From contig NC_072449.1 in NCBI RefSeq assembly GCF_027596085.1, forward strand, positions 24,526,522-24,590,521: DNA of 64,000 nt, given 5' to 3'. A model generated the notes under the pieces. That model saw only the letters and a list, made by a program, of their open reading frames with translations. It was not told the origin of the DNA and did not search any database. Position numbers and translations under genes: made by a program. Shown here one piece after another: positions 49,299-62,713 of the stretch. The DNA comes from Anoplopoma fimbria (taxonomy: Eukaryota; Chordata; Actinopteri; Perciformes; Anoplopomatidae). Position 1 is the first letter of the stretch, and the number at the start of each line of letters is the position of its first letter.

Positions 49299-51653
49299 TT
49301 ACAATTGAGTAACCGGATCATTCAATATTATAAAGACATTCTTTTAAAATGGAAATGGTGAGAATGTGGGCTTTAGGTAATCATAACAATGTATTATGTG
49401 ATGGAAAATAATGGATAAAATTAATGTGTGAAAACTGATTGCAACATTAAGTGGCTTTGAACAAAGTTGAAAGTTCAGGAAGAATACTAAGAAATCAAAT
49501 TGCTTTTTCAGACAGTTTTTACTTGAACTGCAGGCTGTCATTTGCATTTTGAAACACACAACTGTCCAGGTCATATTCTTGGCATGAAGTGAAGTAAAAT
49601 AAAAAGGGTTACCATTACCATTAGAGTAGAGGAATAATAACTGACATTTATGACTTTAGACTGTGAGGAAGAGCATATTTTCCTCAGTATTCCCGAGACT
49701 TAAGTAGACCAATTTAGTGAATGTTTTTAGTGAGAAATCTCTGAAAGCCCACTGTACGCTCACACTAGCACCAAACATCAGACAGTGAAAATTAGCAACT
49801 GGCTAATCAACATAGTGTTGTGGAGCATTTAGCAGCTAAAAAGCCAGATATATTTCCCTCAGATGTTGGTGGGCCAAAAACAGAGTTGAGAGGTCAGTGA
49901 ATATTGGAATTTTATTTATCACAGAGAGAAACATGGAACTGTTTCCGAATATGTTGCAACATAAAGGTGATAATATTTCTGAGCTGTGTTTAAATCTGGT
50001 TTCAGTTACCCCTTAGTGGCCAAAATAAAACCTGTTCTTGCAGATTGGAAAACCTTTTTTCTGAATTACTAAATGGGATAAAGATAATTTAATGTTACTG
50101 AGCCTGATTTTGAAAATATGATAGAAAAACTATATATATGTCATATCCTTTCAAATCACATCCTTTCTACTTATTTAATTATTTATCTTTGATATATGAT
50201 GTATTATCTGTGTATTAAAGGCATTATCTAGCATCTTAAGAAATACTCTGGCATTTATTGTATTATTAATAGCATACTTTCAAACTTGTCATCCTTATAT
50301 GTTTCAGTTACGAGAAAAACATTAAAATGTATGTATTGCCCTTGTTGTAGTTGTACCTGCTTTTTTATAAAGAAGGAGAGATCTATCTGAGGCTGGAGTT
50401 TGCAAGATTAAACACCATCTGTACAGTATGAGGTGCAACAGGGACAGAGAATCTCATAATAACTATATAGTAGGTACAGAAATATTTTACAACATGTGAC
50501 AGTCTTTTAGCTGTTCATTTTAGGTTTAAGTAGGTTGAGAGTGAGCCATGTGAATGCAGACACAGACGTGGCTGTGCAAGGGAAATAAACTGTGACCTAC
50601 AGTAAAACAAATGAGGGAATGAGGTGTATTGTACCGTGTGTGCATACAATGGCATTTTGCACAGTGCATCAAGTAAATTGTTATATTTAGTTGTTATATT
50701 CATAAAAATCATACCCACAGAAAACCTGCAATTTATTACCTTTCACACATTCACAGACACACACCCTCACCTAAATCCTCTCCTTCTTTATCTTACTTAG
50801 AAAGTAGGAGACTGTGCAATTGAACGTTAATGAACAGTAGAAGCTGGGGAGGTTATACACAGCACAATTATTATTTGATTACAGCAACTATTAGAACTAC
50901 CCTATACAATAATTACCAATATAGATTCAAGCTCTATTATTCAGGGATGCTCAGTGAATATAAGCACCTATAGAGGGAATGAGATAACAGTCATTTTCAA
51001 AGTGGAGGATAGAAATATTCTGGTTGGGAAACATTTAATTATAGGTCACCGCTCTCCACAAATCCATGTGTTTTAGTTACAGCAAGGCTATAAAAAGAGT
51101 CTGATGTTGAAACCTAAAATATGTTACATTACATATATAATTATAATGACAGTCATACAGTTTTCTGCAGATTATAATTTTTTTAAGGACATGTGCACCC
51201 ATCACAGAACTACAGACCCAAGGCTTTCATCAGACAAACAAGTATAGCTATTTCAGTGACAGTGAACTGCGGATACTTTTCTTCTTTCGCCAGCAGTCAT
51301 GAACCAAACGATCTGACTGTGTTTCTGTAAAATCAAGTAACCGTCACTGTCCACAAATGTGCCCTTTCATTTACTGTCACAGGAGAAAACATCCTGGGTG
51401 AAGCTGCCTTGATTTTCTTTGAGTTTCTAGCTGTGGGAGAGACTTGCTCATTGTCACAAATCTGGATGGTTCTGTCAAAGTGCATTTGAATAAATGCCAC
51501 TTTCACAGGATGTCGGGAATGCTGTTTCTACAACTGCACATGACAGAAAACTAATTATAAAGCTCAAAGTGGAACGCCCATGTTGACGAAATGTGGCATT
51601 TATGGGGCACAGAACATAGAGGTCTTGTCAACAGCTAAAGTTCACAGTTATTG

Positions 51654-51678
51654 ATATATATATATATATATATATATA
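51654..51678. repeat. (AT)n microsatellite
   Basis: A perfect AT dinucleotide run of about 12 units. Confidence 0.95.
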
Positions 51679-52500
51679 CAAAAAAATGTAGACCATGTTG
51701 TATTTGTATCATACTGCCTTTAATCAAAACAACTTGATTATAATGCACATGCTTTGATGTTCCTTTTCTATCGTTTAAAAGCTAAATCAAGCCACCACTG
51801 TGGTCAGGGCTGAGACACTTCAGTTTCTACAGGATCATTAAGCTCTCAGCTTCTTAACAGCCCTCAGATAAACCATTTCCTTCAAATGATGTATTTCATA
51901 ACTGAGCAAATCCGAGAAAGAAACATAACTGAACTTTTATTTAATAACTTTTTTTCTCTGTAACAGGAAACGCACTGGTGTAATAAAATATTGTTACAAT
52001 TAAACTCAGGTGTACCAGTAGGCCGGGATGCTAAATAGCCGCGCAAAACCTGAATGTAATTTAGCCATTCTTAATATAACTTACTGGTAGTTGCACATAT
52101 GTTTGACATGTAAAACATCAAACTAGTAACTCTGTAACTACACATATTTACAGGCCCAGTTCACCAACACACATGGGTGTTTTCAGTTATTTTGGTTAAT
52201 TATGCACCTGCTTGGGTTGCAGTCATGCTGGCAATAAACAATGTAACCGATTTTGTTGATGTACTTTGAGCCCTGAATGGCATTTTTCACAATACACCCT
52301 TTGACCTGTCAGTGACAGAAAGAAGGCACAGGTGTTATTACTAACATGAACCACGGCAGCATTCCCATTTAGGGTTTCTAAAAGCAGGGACCCCTGGCCT
52401 TACTCGGAGACCATAACGTAATGGAGCCATTATTTATTCTTATTATTTATATATAGCTATTCTTATTCTTATTTCTGTTCGATGTTTGTTTTGTTGTGTA

Positions 52501-52878
52501 GTATGTGTATTTATTGTCTGTGTAGTTGTATAGTATGTGTATTTATTGTCTGTGTAGTTGTATAGTATGTGTATTTATTGTCTGTGTAGTTGTATAGTAT
52601 GTGTATTTATTGTCTGTGTAGTTGTATAGTATGTGTATTTATTGTCTGTGTTGTATAGTATGTATTTATTGTAGTTGTATAGTATGTATTTATTGTCTGT
52701 GTAGTTGTATAGTATGTGTATTTATTGTCTGTGTAGTTGTATAGTATGTGTATTTATTGTCTGTGTAGTTGTATAGTATAGTATGTGTATTTATTGTCTG
52801 TGTAGTTGTATAGTATGTGTATTTATTGTCTGTGTAGTTGTATAGTATGTGTATTTATTGTCTGTGTCTGTGTAGTTG
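52501..52878. repeat. Minisatellite, 32-bp unit, 12 copies
   Basis: The word TGTGTATTTATTGTCTGTGT followed by AGTTGTATAGTA recurs every 32 bases, 12 times, with few variants: a shortened unit near 52651-52680 and an extra TAGTA near 52777. There are no unique spacers, so it is a tandem array and not CRISPR-like. Its right edge runs directly into a retroelement tail. Confidence 0.95.
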
Positions 52879-52935
52879 AGCTGCTGCAACACTCGAATTT
52901 CCCCCATGGGGATCAATAAAGGAATATAATTAATT
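52879..52935 (+). mobile_element. Retroelement 3' tail next to the minisatellite
   Basis: GAGCTGCTGCAACACTCGAA, then TTTCCCCCATGGGGATCAAT and AAAGGAATATAAT: the reverse complement of the block at 33735-33905 (which differs at a few positions), ending in AATAAAGG. The sequence just before it in the other copy also contains a single ATGTGTATTTATTATCTG, the apparent seed of the minisatellite. Confidence 0.75.
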
Positions 52936-53357
52936 ATAATTACAGGCAATTATACACCTGTTTTCTTTCAGGCAAAATGTCTGCGATGTCATGTTACAAA
53001 AACAGCTCTTTTAATGAAGATAATCCTGACCTCAGTATTTGTTTTAAATCCTGGCTACGGCCCTGTTAAAGTAACCTCTGTATAAAACTCTATGCAGCTC
53101 GAAACTGGAGTTATACAAGAGCACTTGAAGGCAGCAGCAGGGTGTTGTTTCCATTCCCGCCAGCAGAGCGCGTACCTGCGCCTCGTACAGAAAGTGGGGA
53201 TGCCTCCCAGCAGAGCACAAACCCACTCCCCGTTTTTTGTCGTGAAACTGTGAGAAGGAAATTTTTTTTGTTTTGCTTCTTTTTCAAACATTGTCGGAAA
53301 GCCCCATGCACTGCGAGCTTTCTGCACCGCCTCCGCTGCTCGCAGGACTCTCCCAGG

Positions 53358-53421
53358 ATGCTGTCGAACAAGCCTCACATGGCGCACAGAGTGGCAGGCT
53401 GCTTGGTCTTCCTCTCCCTCT
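53358..53421 (+). CDS. Probable first coding exon with signal peptide of an unidentified gene
   Basis: ATG at 53358 opens 21 codons plus one base: a short polar start and then a hydrophobic core (HRVAGCLVFLSL), ending at a perfect donor GTGAGT. The 250 bases upstream are GC- and CpG-richer than the region, like a promoter. This is the usual look of exon 1 of a secreted or membrane protein. It pairs in phase with the 44-nt exon at 62670. By synteny with human 13q12.3 the next genes would be HSPH1 (no signal peptide) or B3GLCT (an ER glucosyltransferase with one), so b3glct is a guess from position and not a recognised sequence. Confidence 0.4.
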
Positions 53422-54149
53422 GTGAGTATTCACTTTACTTTCTAATGTTCGTGTCATGGAGCCCCTCGGACCGTACAGACAGACAACCTCGACCATTAAC
53501 GGCGCCTGCCTGCTTGTTTTCCAAAGGTGAAGCTTGTTGTTTCGGAGCGGAGAGCACCATGAGCTGTGAGTGTATTTCCAGAAGTGTTTGAAAGTGCGGA
53601 GCCATGATTCGTCTCAACTTCCTGAGGAGTTGAAAGGCGTCCTGGTTTGTCCATGTGGGTTTGTGCAGACTTGACTCTCTATTAGAGTCAATCACGGGAA
53701 CACGTTTTTTTTCATTTGGAATTACGGCATTGCTGTTGAAAAACGCTGTGGAGCCGCGTTCAGGAGCTTCTTCCTGACACATGGACGTCGCACTGGTGGG
53801 AGTCAAGCCCGAGGGTGAATGCACCTCAGGCTACAGCTGCTGTCCGCTCTACCAACTCACATTTCTCTCTCAGTCCGGATGTGCAGCAGGAATTCGGAAA
53901 AACAAAAGTAGAAGAGTTGACGACATACAGAGATTTATTCCTATTTTTGTTGCCATAGAAGGGAAAAAAAAAAAAAAAAAAAAAAAAATCTAAAAAATCC
54001 TACTATCCACAGTCTTACCAGTTTGAGAGGAATGAGGGTGTTGGTATACTTTTATTTTCGAAAAAAAAAAAGTTGCATTTGCTGCAGCAACATTGTGGAT
54101 CTATTACATTTGAATGACTTTCAATGGAGCTGATTGCTTAATTAGACAT

Positions 54150-54440
54150 ATAGTTCAATTCAGTTTATTTTGTATAGCCCAGAATCACAAATTACAAATT
54201 TGCCTCAGAGGGCTTTACAATCTGTGCACATGCGACATCCTCTGTCCTTCCCTCACATCGGCACAGGAAAAACTCCCCTAAAAACCCCTTTAACAGGGAG
54301 AAAAAAGGAAGAAACCTATGGGAGAACGACAGAGGAGGGATCCTTCTCCCAGGATGGACAGAATGCAATAGATGTCATGTGTACAGAATGAGCAGCATAA
54401 CAGAGATACAACACATTCAATGTATATGACATAAATGATT
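54150..54440 (+). repeat. Dispersed percomorph repeat (TTTATTTTGTATAGCCCAGA type)
   Basis: TTCAATTCAGTTTATTTTGT, AGCCCAGAATCACAAATTAC, CCTCAGAGGGCTTTACAATC, AAAAACTCCCCTAAAAACCC, GAAACCTATGGGAGAACGAC and ATAGATGTCATGTGTACAGA occur in the order known to me from very many perch-like fish sequences. A near-complete copy. Confidence 0.85.
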
Positions 54441-54794
54441 CATATAATAAGACTACTTATAATAACAACAGCAATTATTACAGTAGAATTATAGCCATGA
54501 AAATGAAAAATAGTTAATGGCTTAAATGTCAAATCAGCTAGGGAATTGCATGTTATGTCTGTCATCATTTAAAAAATCGAGATCTCCAGGTGCAGTATGC
54601 CGATGCACATGTCCTTCACACACAGAGTGTATACTCAGTGATGTGTCAAGTCCATTGGGTGGGGTGCGGCACACAATGTGTGGCTGCAGCTGTGGAGAGG
54701 ATCACAGTGAGTGACCAATATTGTATTGGTACTGTGTACCATGTGGATGTCTTCCACAACTGCGTGATATAAATGCTGAGCACAGGAGACTCTG

Positions 54795-54803
54795 CCCCCC
54801 CCC

Positions 54804-54840
<37 letters not shown>
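54795..54840. repeat. Homopolymer pair C10 then A36
   Basis: Ten C followed by 36 A. It could be the tail of a retrotransposed copy, but no source sequence is recognisable on the left. The length is likely to be inaccurate in any assembly. Confidence 0.9.
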
Positions 54841-54841
<1 letters not shown>

Positions 54842-55259
54842 CCAGAACACACAGGGATCTGCAAATATTTTAGTATTGCCGGAAAGGGCAACATCTGCCC
54901 GGGTAAATAACACAGGAAATAATCATGCCATGTTCAAGACAACAAACAGATCGGTTACAGTGTCGCTGAATCCCTAATGCTGCAAGAAATTGCTTCTGTT
55001 CATACTGATATTATTAATTGGGTTCCACATACGGTAATCAGGTTATTTTTTATACACAATTAAAAAACCTGTTCTGTTTGTAAAGATTATTAAATCATTG
55101 TTTGCGAGAAAGGAAGAGGGAGAAATGGGGAGGCGGGGGTTGTAATGATGCCTTTAGAGTCATAAACACACATTAATCATAGATATTGTATGCACATATA
55201 CTTGATGTTCCTAACGCACTATTTACATGCAAATCATTCATAAAGGGAATTGTTGAAGG

Positions 55260-56400
55260 GCCTCTGGAGCTTTCTAGTCCCTTCCTCTTTGAATTAAGTC
55301 ACTTAGATCATTGGTAAGTGGTTTATCATCAGCTGCCATGCATTTATGAAGCTGCTCTCGTTTCCTTTTTATTTTGGCACTGACTCCATGGGAAGTACTC
55401 TGAAGACTTCTTTGTACCATTGCGTTACTAATGTTTTTTTCATCTTGGATCCAACTGAGTAGTATGCATTTTCTTGCTTGAAAAATAAGTTTATTCAGCA
55501 ACTTAGATCTTCGGGAGTCTAGGATTTTCGGCTTTGGATGGCTGGAAGTATGAAAACTTCCCAGGATCTTTACAGGTATTAGATTTCAGAATTATACTAA
55601 ACTCCTCTCCTATATATGACCAGAGCTTAGGCATTTTAGAACAGCCCCCAAAACACTGCATACAAGTTCCAGCTGACACTAAACAGAGGGTTTCTGCTGG
55701 GCTCATATTTGTTATGTATTGTCTGTGTAGTCTCCAATATAGCGTTTTCTTAAATCTATTACACAGAAAAAGGGAGGGAGAGGCTCAGATACATTCTTCC
55801 GAGCTGTCCTTTTCATAAACAGTTTGAAGATCCCTTTTCCCATCATTCCACCACTTTCTCTATATATTGCTTGCTGAGGAAGTTGTCATGAACATATTTA
55901 ATACAACCTTTGTGTGTTGTGTAGTGGATGATCATTTCCTCAATTGACCCAATAAGGGTCTTGTCCAGAGTTACGTTGTATCTGTTTTATATAAGGTAGC
56001 GAGCGTATAGATAAGCAAAATGTAATTTTGACCATTTCAAAACACATTAGAACATTATATCCTGCCTTGTGGGGAAAATAGCACTGCAGGAAGTTTCATT
56101 AAAAGTATTTTCTCTACTGGTGAAGTTTAAAATTTCTCTTCTAAAATGTATAAGTGTTGGATTGTCTGTTGCCCTAGCGTGTGGGCTAGAGCGTGGGCTC
56201 TTGGAATGAAGGGAGCACACTCCCATGCTTCAAAAGTTTGTGGTCCTCCCTTAAGATATCATGAATAATTAGACTGTGGCAGGACCAATTATAATATACA
56301 ATATTAGGGAATGCTAGAATTCTATCTTTTTGAAGCCGTATAATCTTCATAGTTAATCTGGATTTTTTTTGCCATGCCATATACACCTTTTGATCTCCTT
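55260..56400 (-). mobile_element. Decayed LINE (L1-like), end of ORF2
   Basis: On the minus strand, broken frames read KTLYWRLHRQYITNMSPAET, then CMQCFGGCSKMPKLWSYIGE, and further on AWQKKS-type and LIFQARKCILLSWIQDE segments. These are the hallmarks of the C-terminal part of reverse-transcriptase proteins of L1-like elements: the W..R/YxTP segment, the CxxC..C zinc-binding region ahead of W, and a late A.K.IL..W motif. Several stops and frameshifts interrupt it and the reverse transcriptase core itself is not found, so it is an old 5'-truncated copy. The left border is near 55260; the right border is uncertain. Confidence 0.65.
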
Positions 56401-58460
56401 AGCTAGTATGGATAATCAAATTTTAGCCTAAACATTGTCACTCTTTTAGTTCTTCTTCTCTGCTAGTGCTATCTGATCATGCTCATGGCGTATATAAATC
56501 AGCTTGATCTCTTGACAGTTTTAAGGTCTCTAGGAATACAGCTAAAGTTATCACATATCATTTAGGATCATCTTTCACTCTCAATTCTTGGTTGCAGGTC
56601 AAAAAACCATTGAGGCATATGACAGTTAAATCCGTGTTTAATCTGTGTCTAACAACCTTCAAAAGGGTTGCACATGTAAGATAAATGTATACGGCTGAGC
56701 TACTATTCAATATCCTGCATACGCCAAACATTCGGTACAGTCTGGGCAGTTTGGGAAGCCAGGGTCAGAGCAAAAGCTTTTTTTTGTGTGATTAGCACAG
56801 TCAGGCACGTTTAGTTGGGCATCAGACTCTGACAAGGCTGCTCGTCTGCTCCCCCTGTATGTAATATTCATGGAGCTAACATCAAGGTTCAGCCAAGGTC
56901 TGGAGAGCGTCCAGTTTGGTGACATTAGGGCGCCACCTCTGCTGTTTTTCAATGATGTTGTTCATGAGGCTTCAACAGACAACAGTCATTTCTGATGTGC
57001 ACTGGAGCGGTCGGGATGAGGAGCAGCACCTGCAAGTTGGAGTTACAGACGCTTTACTTATGGGTCGCATTTCAATTGTGGTAGCTCCACGAAGTCTATT
57101 TGTGATTTTTGATGTGGATACCACATTTGCACGTTTTTTGGGGGGTAGACAGAGTGCCCTACACAAAGTGTTGATCTGATTTACAAAGCTCTTTTTTTAT
57201 GCTGGTATTATGCGAGTGCGGTGAAACACTGCATGTTTCATATGTATTGCAGCTGGAGAGGATCTTCATATGCCGGTCAGGTCTAAATATATCACTGAAG
57301 TAAAACGGGAACGTTTGGTTGGTCGGTCAACGACAAGCAACACCTCAAATGTTATTGCTGCTTTGTCATCTTTATTTAAGGTTGAACATCTGGAGAGTTA
57401 CAGATTGCCATTTTATCTCTCCATCCCTAGATCCTGAGACACCTCAACCCGAGTGTCTCGGGTTCTCACTCAGAAGTGACCATAAGGATTGTGAGATTGA
57501 TGCGGGCGATGGTGGTAAGAAGAGAGCTCAGCCACGGAGGAAAGCTCTCAAGTGAACCGTCTTCGTTCTGACCGCCAGCTGTCACAAGTTTTTGGGTAGT
57601 GATTGAAGGACTGAGATCACAGACAAGAGCAGCCGCGTTGAGTTCTCTCTGCATGCTGGACGGCCTCACTGTGGGTGAGAGGGGTGAGGAGGTCTGTGAT
57701 TTAAGAGGACTTCAGGGTTCAGCTGCTGCTATGGCTCCCACATACTGAAAGGAGCCAGCTGAAGTGGATCAGAATCCTGATACAGATGCCATCCAAACAA
57801 CTCTTCACATTAGAGCGCATGGAACCAGAACGTTTTTTGCATCAGTTATTAAAATCGGAGCATATAGATTTTGATAAATTGACGAATCAATTGATCAGCT
57901 TAGCTTTTCAGCTCCACCATTAGCAGGACTGCTTTCTGGCAATGGACTCGTGCTATTTTTGTATCAATGTGATGAAAAACTTAGATTTTTCAGGTATTTT
58001 ATTTCCTGGTTACGTCTCACTATTTTAACAATGTATTTCACAATAACATTTCGAAATATAAATAGATAAATAAAATGACACATACTGTGATATAGGATTT
58101 TATCCGCATCATCTACACTTAATGATAATGAAGTCAAAATGATATTTAGTTTTTCCCTATAAACACATGTTTTACCATACATTAAAGTTATAAAACTGTA
58201 AAAATGACAAACGTATTTAGTCACTGACGGTTACATCTGGACATTGGTGTTAACTGTTGATCTTAAACCAGTTTGTATGATATTTGAGATAAATTATAGA
58301 TCAATTAACTAAATATTTATGGTATTTCAGAAACCATACTCCATGTTAAACATTTTTTTGCATTCCTAATTTATGGCCATATTGCCTATCACAATAAGTA
58401 TGAATATTTGCATTAATAAGCCCCTTTCAAAACACCTGAAGATGTTACATATTAAGATCC

Positions 58461-58609
<149 letters not shown>

Positions 58610-61600
58610 CCGTCTGGGTTAGCAGTTGCCAGTATGGATTCTCGATGGTTGCTGGCGGTGCTTGAGTGGACATAAAAAGTTTATATTTAATAAGACACAA
58701 TGGCAGATGAAGCCTGTGCACCTTGCATGCCTAACATACAAATCAGATGCATTGTTACGGTTGTATGTGCAGAGCACAGAACTGTGTGCCATCTGTGCCT
58801 CTTCTTCGAGGAGCTACTTTAATAACGATCGTGTCTGTTGCTTCTGGTCGCCGTAAAGAGATAATTATACAAATTAAACATTAACATTTTGTGATTACCT
58901 TTACAGACGTTTTCACCAACAATAATACAAAATGGGTTAAAGCTGAATTAAGTAGTTTTAGATAAGAAACAGAGAGTGGACTCCAAAACTCACTACAACA
59001 AACCTTGGCATTCTATATCAACTTCATCTTGAATGTTTTCAGACTGAACACAAAGCAAATTTAAAAAAAAAGGGAGATTGATTGCATGCAATAGAAAGAA
59101 GCAAACAGACTTGGATCTATGCAGCACAAAGTGATGTTAAATCAGGTCTGCAGAGTTTAAAGTGTTTCTCATTGAGCTGTGTGACTCCACTCCTTCAATG
59201 CACAGAGACAAGAATGAAACTGAGAGGGGTCATAGCAGACAGAATTGGAGTTCTTGATGAGTTTTGACATCAGTCTGAGCTGTCACAATGTCAAGAGTAC
59301 CCAACCATTTCACCCCAAAAAAAAAAAAAAACCCCAGAAGAGGTTCAGCGACAATTACTTTTTTTATCTAATGCCAAAGCTTTAGAAATTCTCGCATTGT
59401 GCAATATCTGAGCACGCTCACTAGGTATGGTTAACCATCATGATTAAAATAGAACGCCAAACATTAATGCAGCATTTGTTCTGGGTAGCAAACACCCATC
59501 TGCTGCGTGAAAGTCTTACTAGCTACATGTCAACACACTCTACTCTCCACCTCGCTACATATTAGGCAAACCGCTTCCTGCATTTGCACTAAACATTGGC
59601 ACAGGAATCACAGAATAACACAATAAGGACATAATTCCGAGGTGGGTTGAAGGCACGATCTGCACACACGCGGTCAGTTAGCCAACAGCTGACACTAACA
59701 TCAGTAGTCGGCGCTCGTGCTGAGGTTATTATAGACCGCAAAAAACTCTGCAGCCATCAAATTGAAGATGAAAATGAACTTTGTGTTCAATTTTAACATG
59801 AGAATCCCATTTGAGTCCACTTTGTCACCACGGGTAGAAGTCCAATATTCATTCGGCTTTTACCTCTCATTTGATCTGCCAGCTGTAGAGAAAACATCTG
59901 AGTCTCTCTGGCTAGCTGAATGTTTGACTGTCCTCACCAGCCACTCTACACCATTGTTTGACATGCAGATACATTTTCTTTTGCACAAACCCCATGGCTT
60001 GGAGCTGCTGTCCATGGTTTTAGAAAGACGTGTCAAGAGCTCAATCCAATGTTTGTACATTGGTCTGGCTGGCAGTTCAGTGCAGTTTGGGCTCTCCACT
60101 ACTCCGCCTCTTTTGAGGCCTTTTAGTCGTCTCATTTTGCTTTGAACACTGACACGTGGACGCGGTGATCATAAGAGCCTTTTAAAGCTGGCACTGACTG
60201 CTAATTAGCATTCAAGTTAATGCAATACACCTCCAAGCCGCCTTTGTTAATTTGGACCGTGTTGTGTAAAATGTGTAGCGACTTCAAAGCACTTTCATGT
60301 GGTGTCTCCATTTATTTCGACTCCCGCTGTACTCATTAAATCCTGGATGACGTGGAAAGTTCAGTCAAAAACCAACCAACTGTCAAACAAGGAAATCATT
60401 GCTAAATGACTCTGAATCCACCAAGATTTGTAAGTTTTAGACAAATAGTAGACAAAAAGAATGAAATGGCTGCTGGCAGAACAGTTCGCCTCGAACAAAA
60501 ATTGTAGTCCTGTAAAGTATGGGGCCCCACAAACAATTCATATTTTCTTTCTACACCCATACCAACCTGATTCCCTCCCATAGTTAGGAGCTCAGTGTTC
60601 ACTGGCTAATTGCATCGAACACCTACTTTTCTTACCTAGACACTGTGAAATTGAGAAGCTTGTTGAAAAGAATTCCGAGCTTTCAGCGTGTAGAGTGATT
60701 TGCAGAGTTTCTAAAATCAAAGCAGGCAAGTCCCCCCTCGGTGCGGCTGAATAGAAAACATGTTTGGAAACAACAGGCTTGATTATGCAGGCTGAAGAGG
60801 CAATGCGATAGAGGTGCTCCCATCAGCACTCCTGACATTATGTGGGGAGCTACTCCTCTCTTCAGTGTCTCTCTGCCTCCCCCTCTCCAGGCTGAGCCAT
60901 GAAAAGACGGCAAGTTGGAGCAGCCGTTGTACAATGTACTGTGAACTAATTCCTGGAGGAGGCTTTGTTTCGTGCAAAAATGTTGAATTTTTAATGGTGT
61001 CCGAAACTGGGATGCCAGATGACAATGTCGTCGTTACTCGCTCTATGGAGCCTGTGATTGGCTGGACCATTTTTTTTTATGTTTGGGAACATCACATCGC
61101 AATTATAATTTGTGGATACTGGATAATAATGTGTTTAGCCGGAATTTAGTTTAGCTGACATTTTGTTGCTGATAAATAAAAGAGGCAGTGTAATGCAAAA
61201 TGTTATTACATTTACCATTAGTTCCTTCTTTTATCAGCAAGCAGAGGCTTTTCTTTTCTTTGGGAGCCGGAAATGATCTATATAGGAAAATATTGAGGAC
61301 CCTTGTTTGAAGTGCACTTGAAGTGTTTGAAGTGCACACTGCTAAAATGATGTCATAGATGTCTAAAGAAAAATGAAATAGCTCAAGATCCACTAAGCTT
61401 TAGTTTGAACAATATTATTATTGATAGTATTTCTGATGTTATTTGGTGTTATATAAGATATTAAACAGGTGAATTCAATGAATGAGATGCCACTTTTTCT
61501 CAGCTTATTTGTCATTGTTTCCAGGGACTTTTCCAGCCGTCCTCATCACAAAAACGCTCTATTAACAGTAAACTGCAGTGAAACGGGTCCTATTCAAGCA

Positions 61601-62669
61601 GCAAACAAAACAAATGTTGTAAAACATTGTGTGAAAATCAGATCCTCTCCCTTTTGAAAATGCAGTGTATCTTTCTGTGAGAATCGGTTAAGGTGTAATC
61701 ACTCACTTAATGTGGGAGTTTTCTGCTCTTTTTGAAGATGTCTTGTATGCCCTCTTTTTGAGAGGAACATGCAAAAATAATAAGCCTTTGGCTTGGTTGG
61801 CACAGTTGGACTGTGTGAGAACTGGCTTGCATCAATTGTTGTTTTTGGCACTTTCATGACTAAAATAATTAGGTTTATTACACTGTTCGTTTGTTCTGAA
61901 CTGGTGGCTTTACTCCAGGCTTTGCACACTGAAGTGTTTTGAAGTTAAATCAGCTCTTTGAATAATTCAAGAAGAGGGTTCCATTGCAGATTGTATCTGA
62001 TCAAATTACTGCAGAATAAGTCGTAAAAACAAAGTCCCAAAGATTGTATCTATCTCATATGTACCTTTTTTTTATATTTGACTTTTTTTTTATTACACTA
62101 AAGATGGAGTTCCTAGAAAACGTTGCAGCTTTTAGGTTTTAATCAACACTCTGTTTCTCTCTAATGACTGCTGCTGCGAGTCAGGAGAAGTAAATTTAAC
62201 TCTCGGTTCAATCACCTAATTAAAGTCAGATTTAAAGCCAACTGATGTTGGAGTGCAGGCAGCCTGATTTGATTTAAACGACTGTATAAATTCATTCTTA
62301 GAGACACCGCTATTTTTGACATATTGATTTGAAATCCTGGGAATCTTTCTGAGAAGATTTTCTCATCTCACAATCGATGGCAATTTAATTGGCTAGAAGC
62401 TCTCAGGTTTTTAATTACAAACTGGAATAGACGAATGGGGCTCTCGGAGATCCAACATAGACTCAGCACGAAAGGAATTAGGCTCCGAGCTATCTATTAA
62501 ATGTATTTTTATTTTCAAATACAATAACCTAAAGCAGGTTATGCTGTGTAGCCCTGCTGTGTACGGCAGCTTTTAGATGGCCTGATGTTTGACGTTCATT
62601 TTAAAATAATTCATTGCTGTTTGTATCATTGTCTAAAAGAATATCATTTTTCTCTTACTGTTCTTACAG

Positions 62670-62713
62670 TCGATATCAACTTTGCTGCTGGCAGCTCAGG
62701 AAAAGGCTCACAG
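62670..62713 (+). CDS. Possible 44-nt second exon of the gene starting at 53358
   Basis: Flanked by a good acceptor (TGTTCTTACAG) and donor (GTAAGG). Joined to the exon at 53358 (which ends in phase 1) it stays open and would encode SISTLLLAAQEKAHR, extending the hydrophobic signal peptide and then a charged stretch. Such a short exon cannot be recognised by itself. The phase match and the sensible continuation are the only support. Confidence 0.3.

Larger units (their letters stand above)
49299..53357. other. Gene-poor region right of wdr95
   Basis: AT-rich, about 4 kb. It should contain the wdr95 3' end (AATAAA at 49598-49603), a short (TA)n run at 51654-51678 and the minisatellite plus retroelement tail at 52501-52935. 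No coding exon found. Above about 53100 the base composition shifts to higher GC and CpG, as for a promoter. Confidence 0.45.

Noticed and set aside
52501..52878. CRISPR-like array
   Set aside because: The 32-bp units abut without unique spacers, and the genome is that of a vertebrate; it is a minisatellite.
53055..53387. Overlapping 86-129 codon open frames on both strands in 53040-53830
   Set aside because: They arise in GC-richer promoter-like DNA, overlap each other in several frames and show no domain; only the short signal-peptide exon has splice support.
55534..55818. 94-codon plus-strand open frame
   Set aside because: It is antisense to the decayed LINE protein segments, which explain the sequence better.
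59762..60145. 127-codon open frame on the plus strand
   Set aside because: No recognisable domain, no splice partners, mirrored by an open frame on the other strand; treated as chance.
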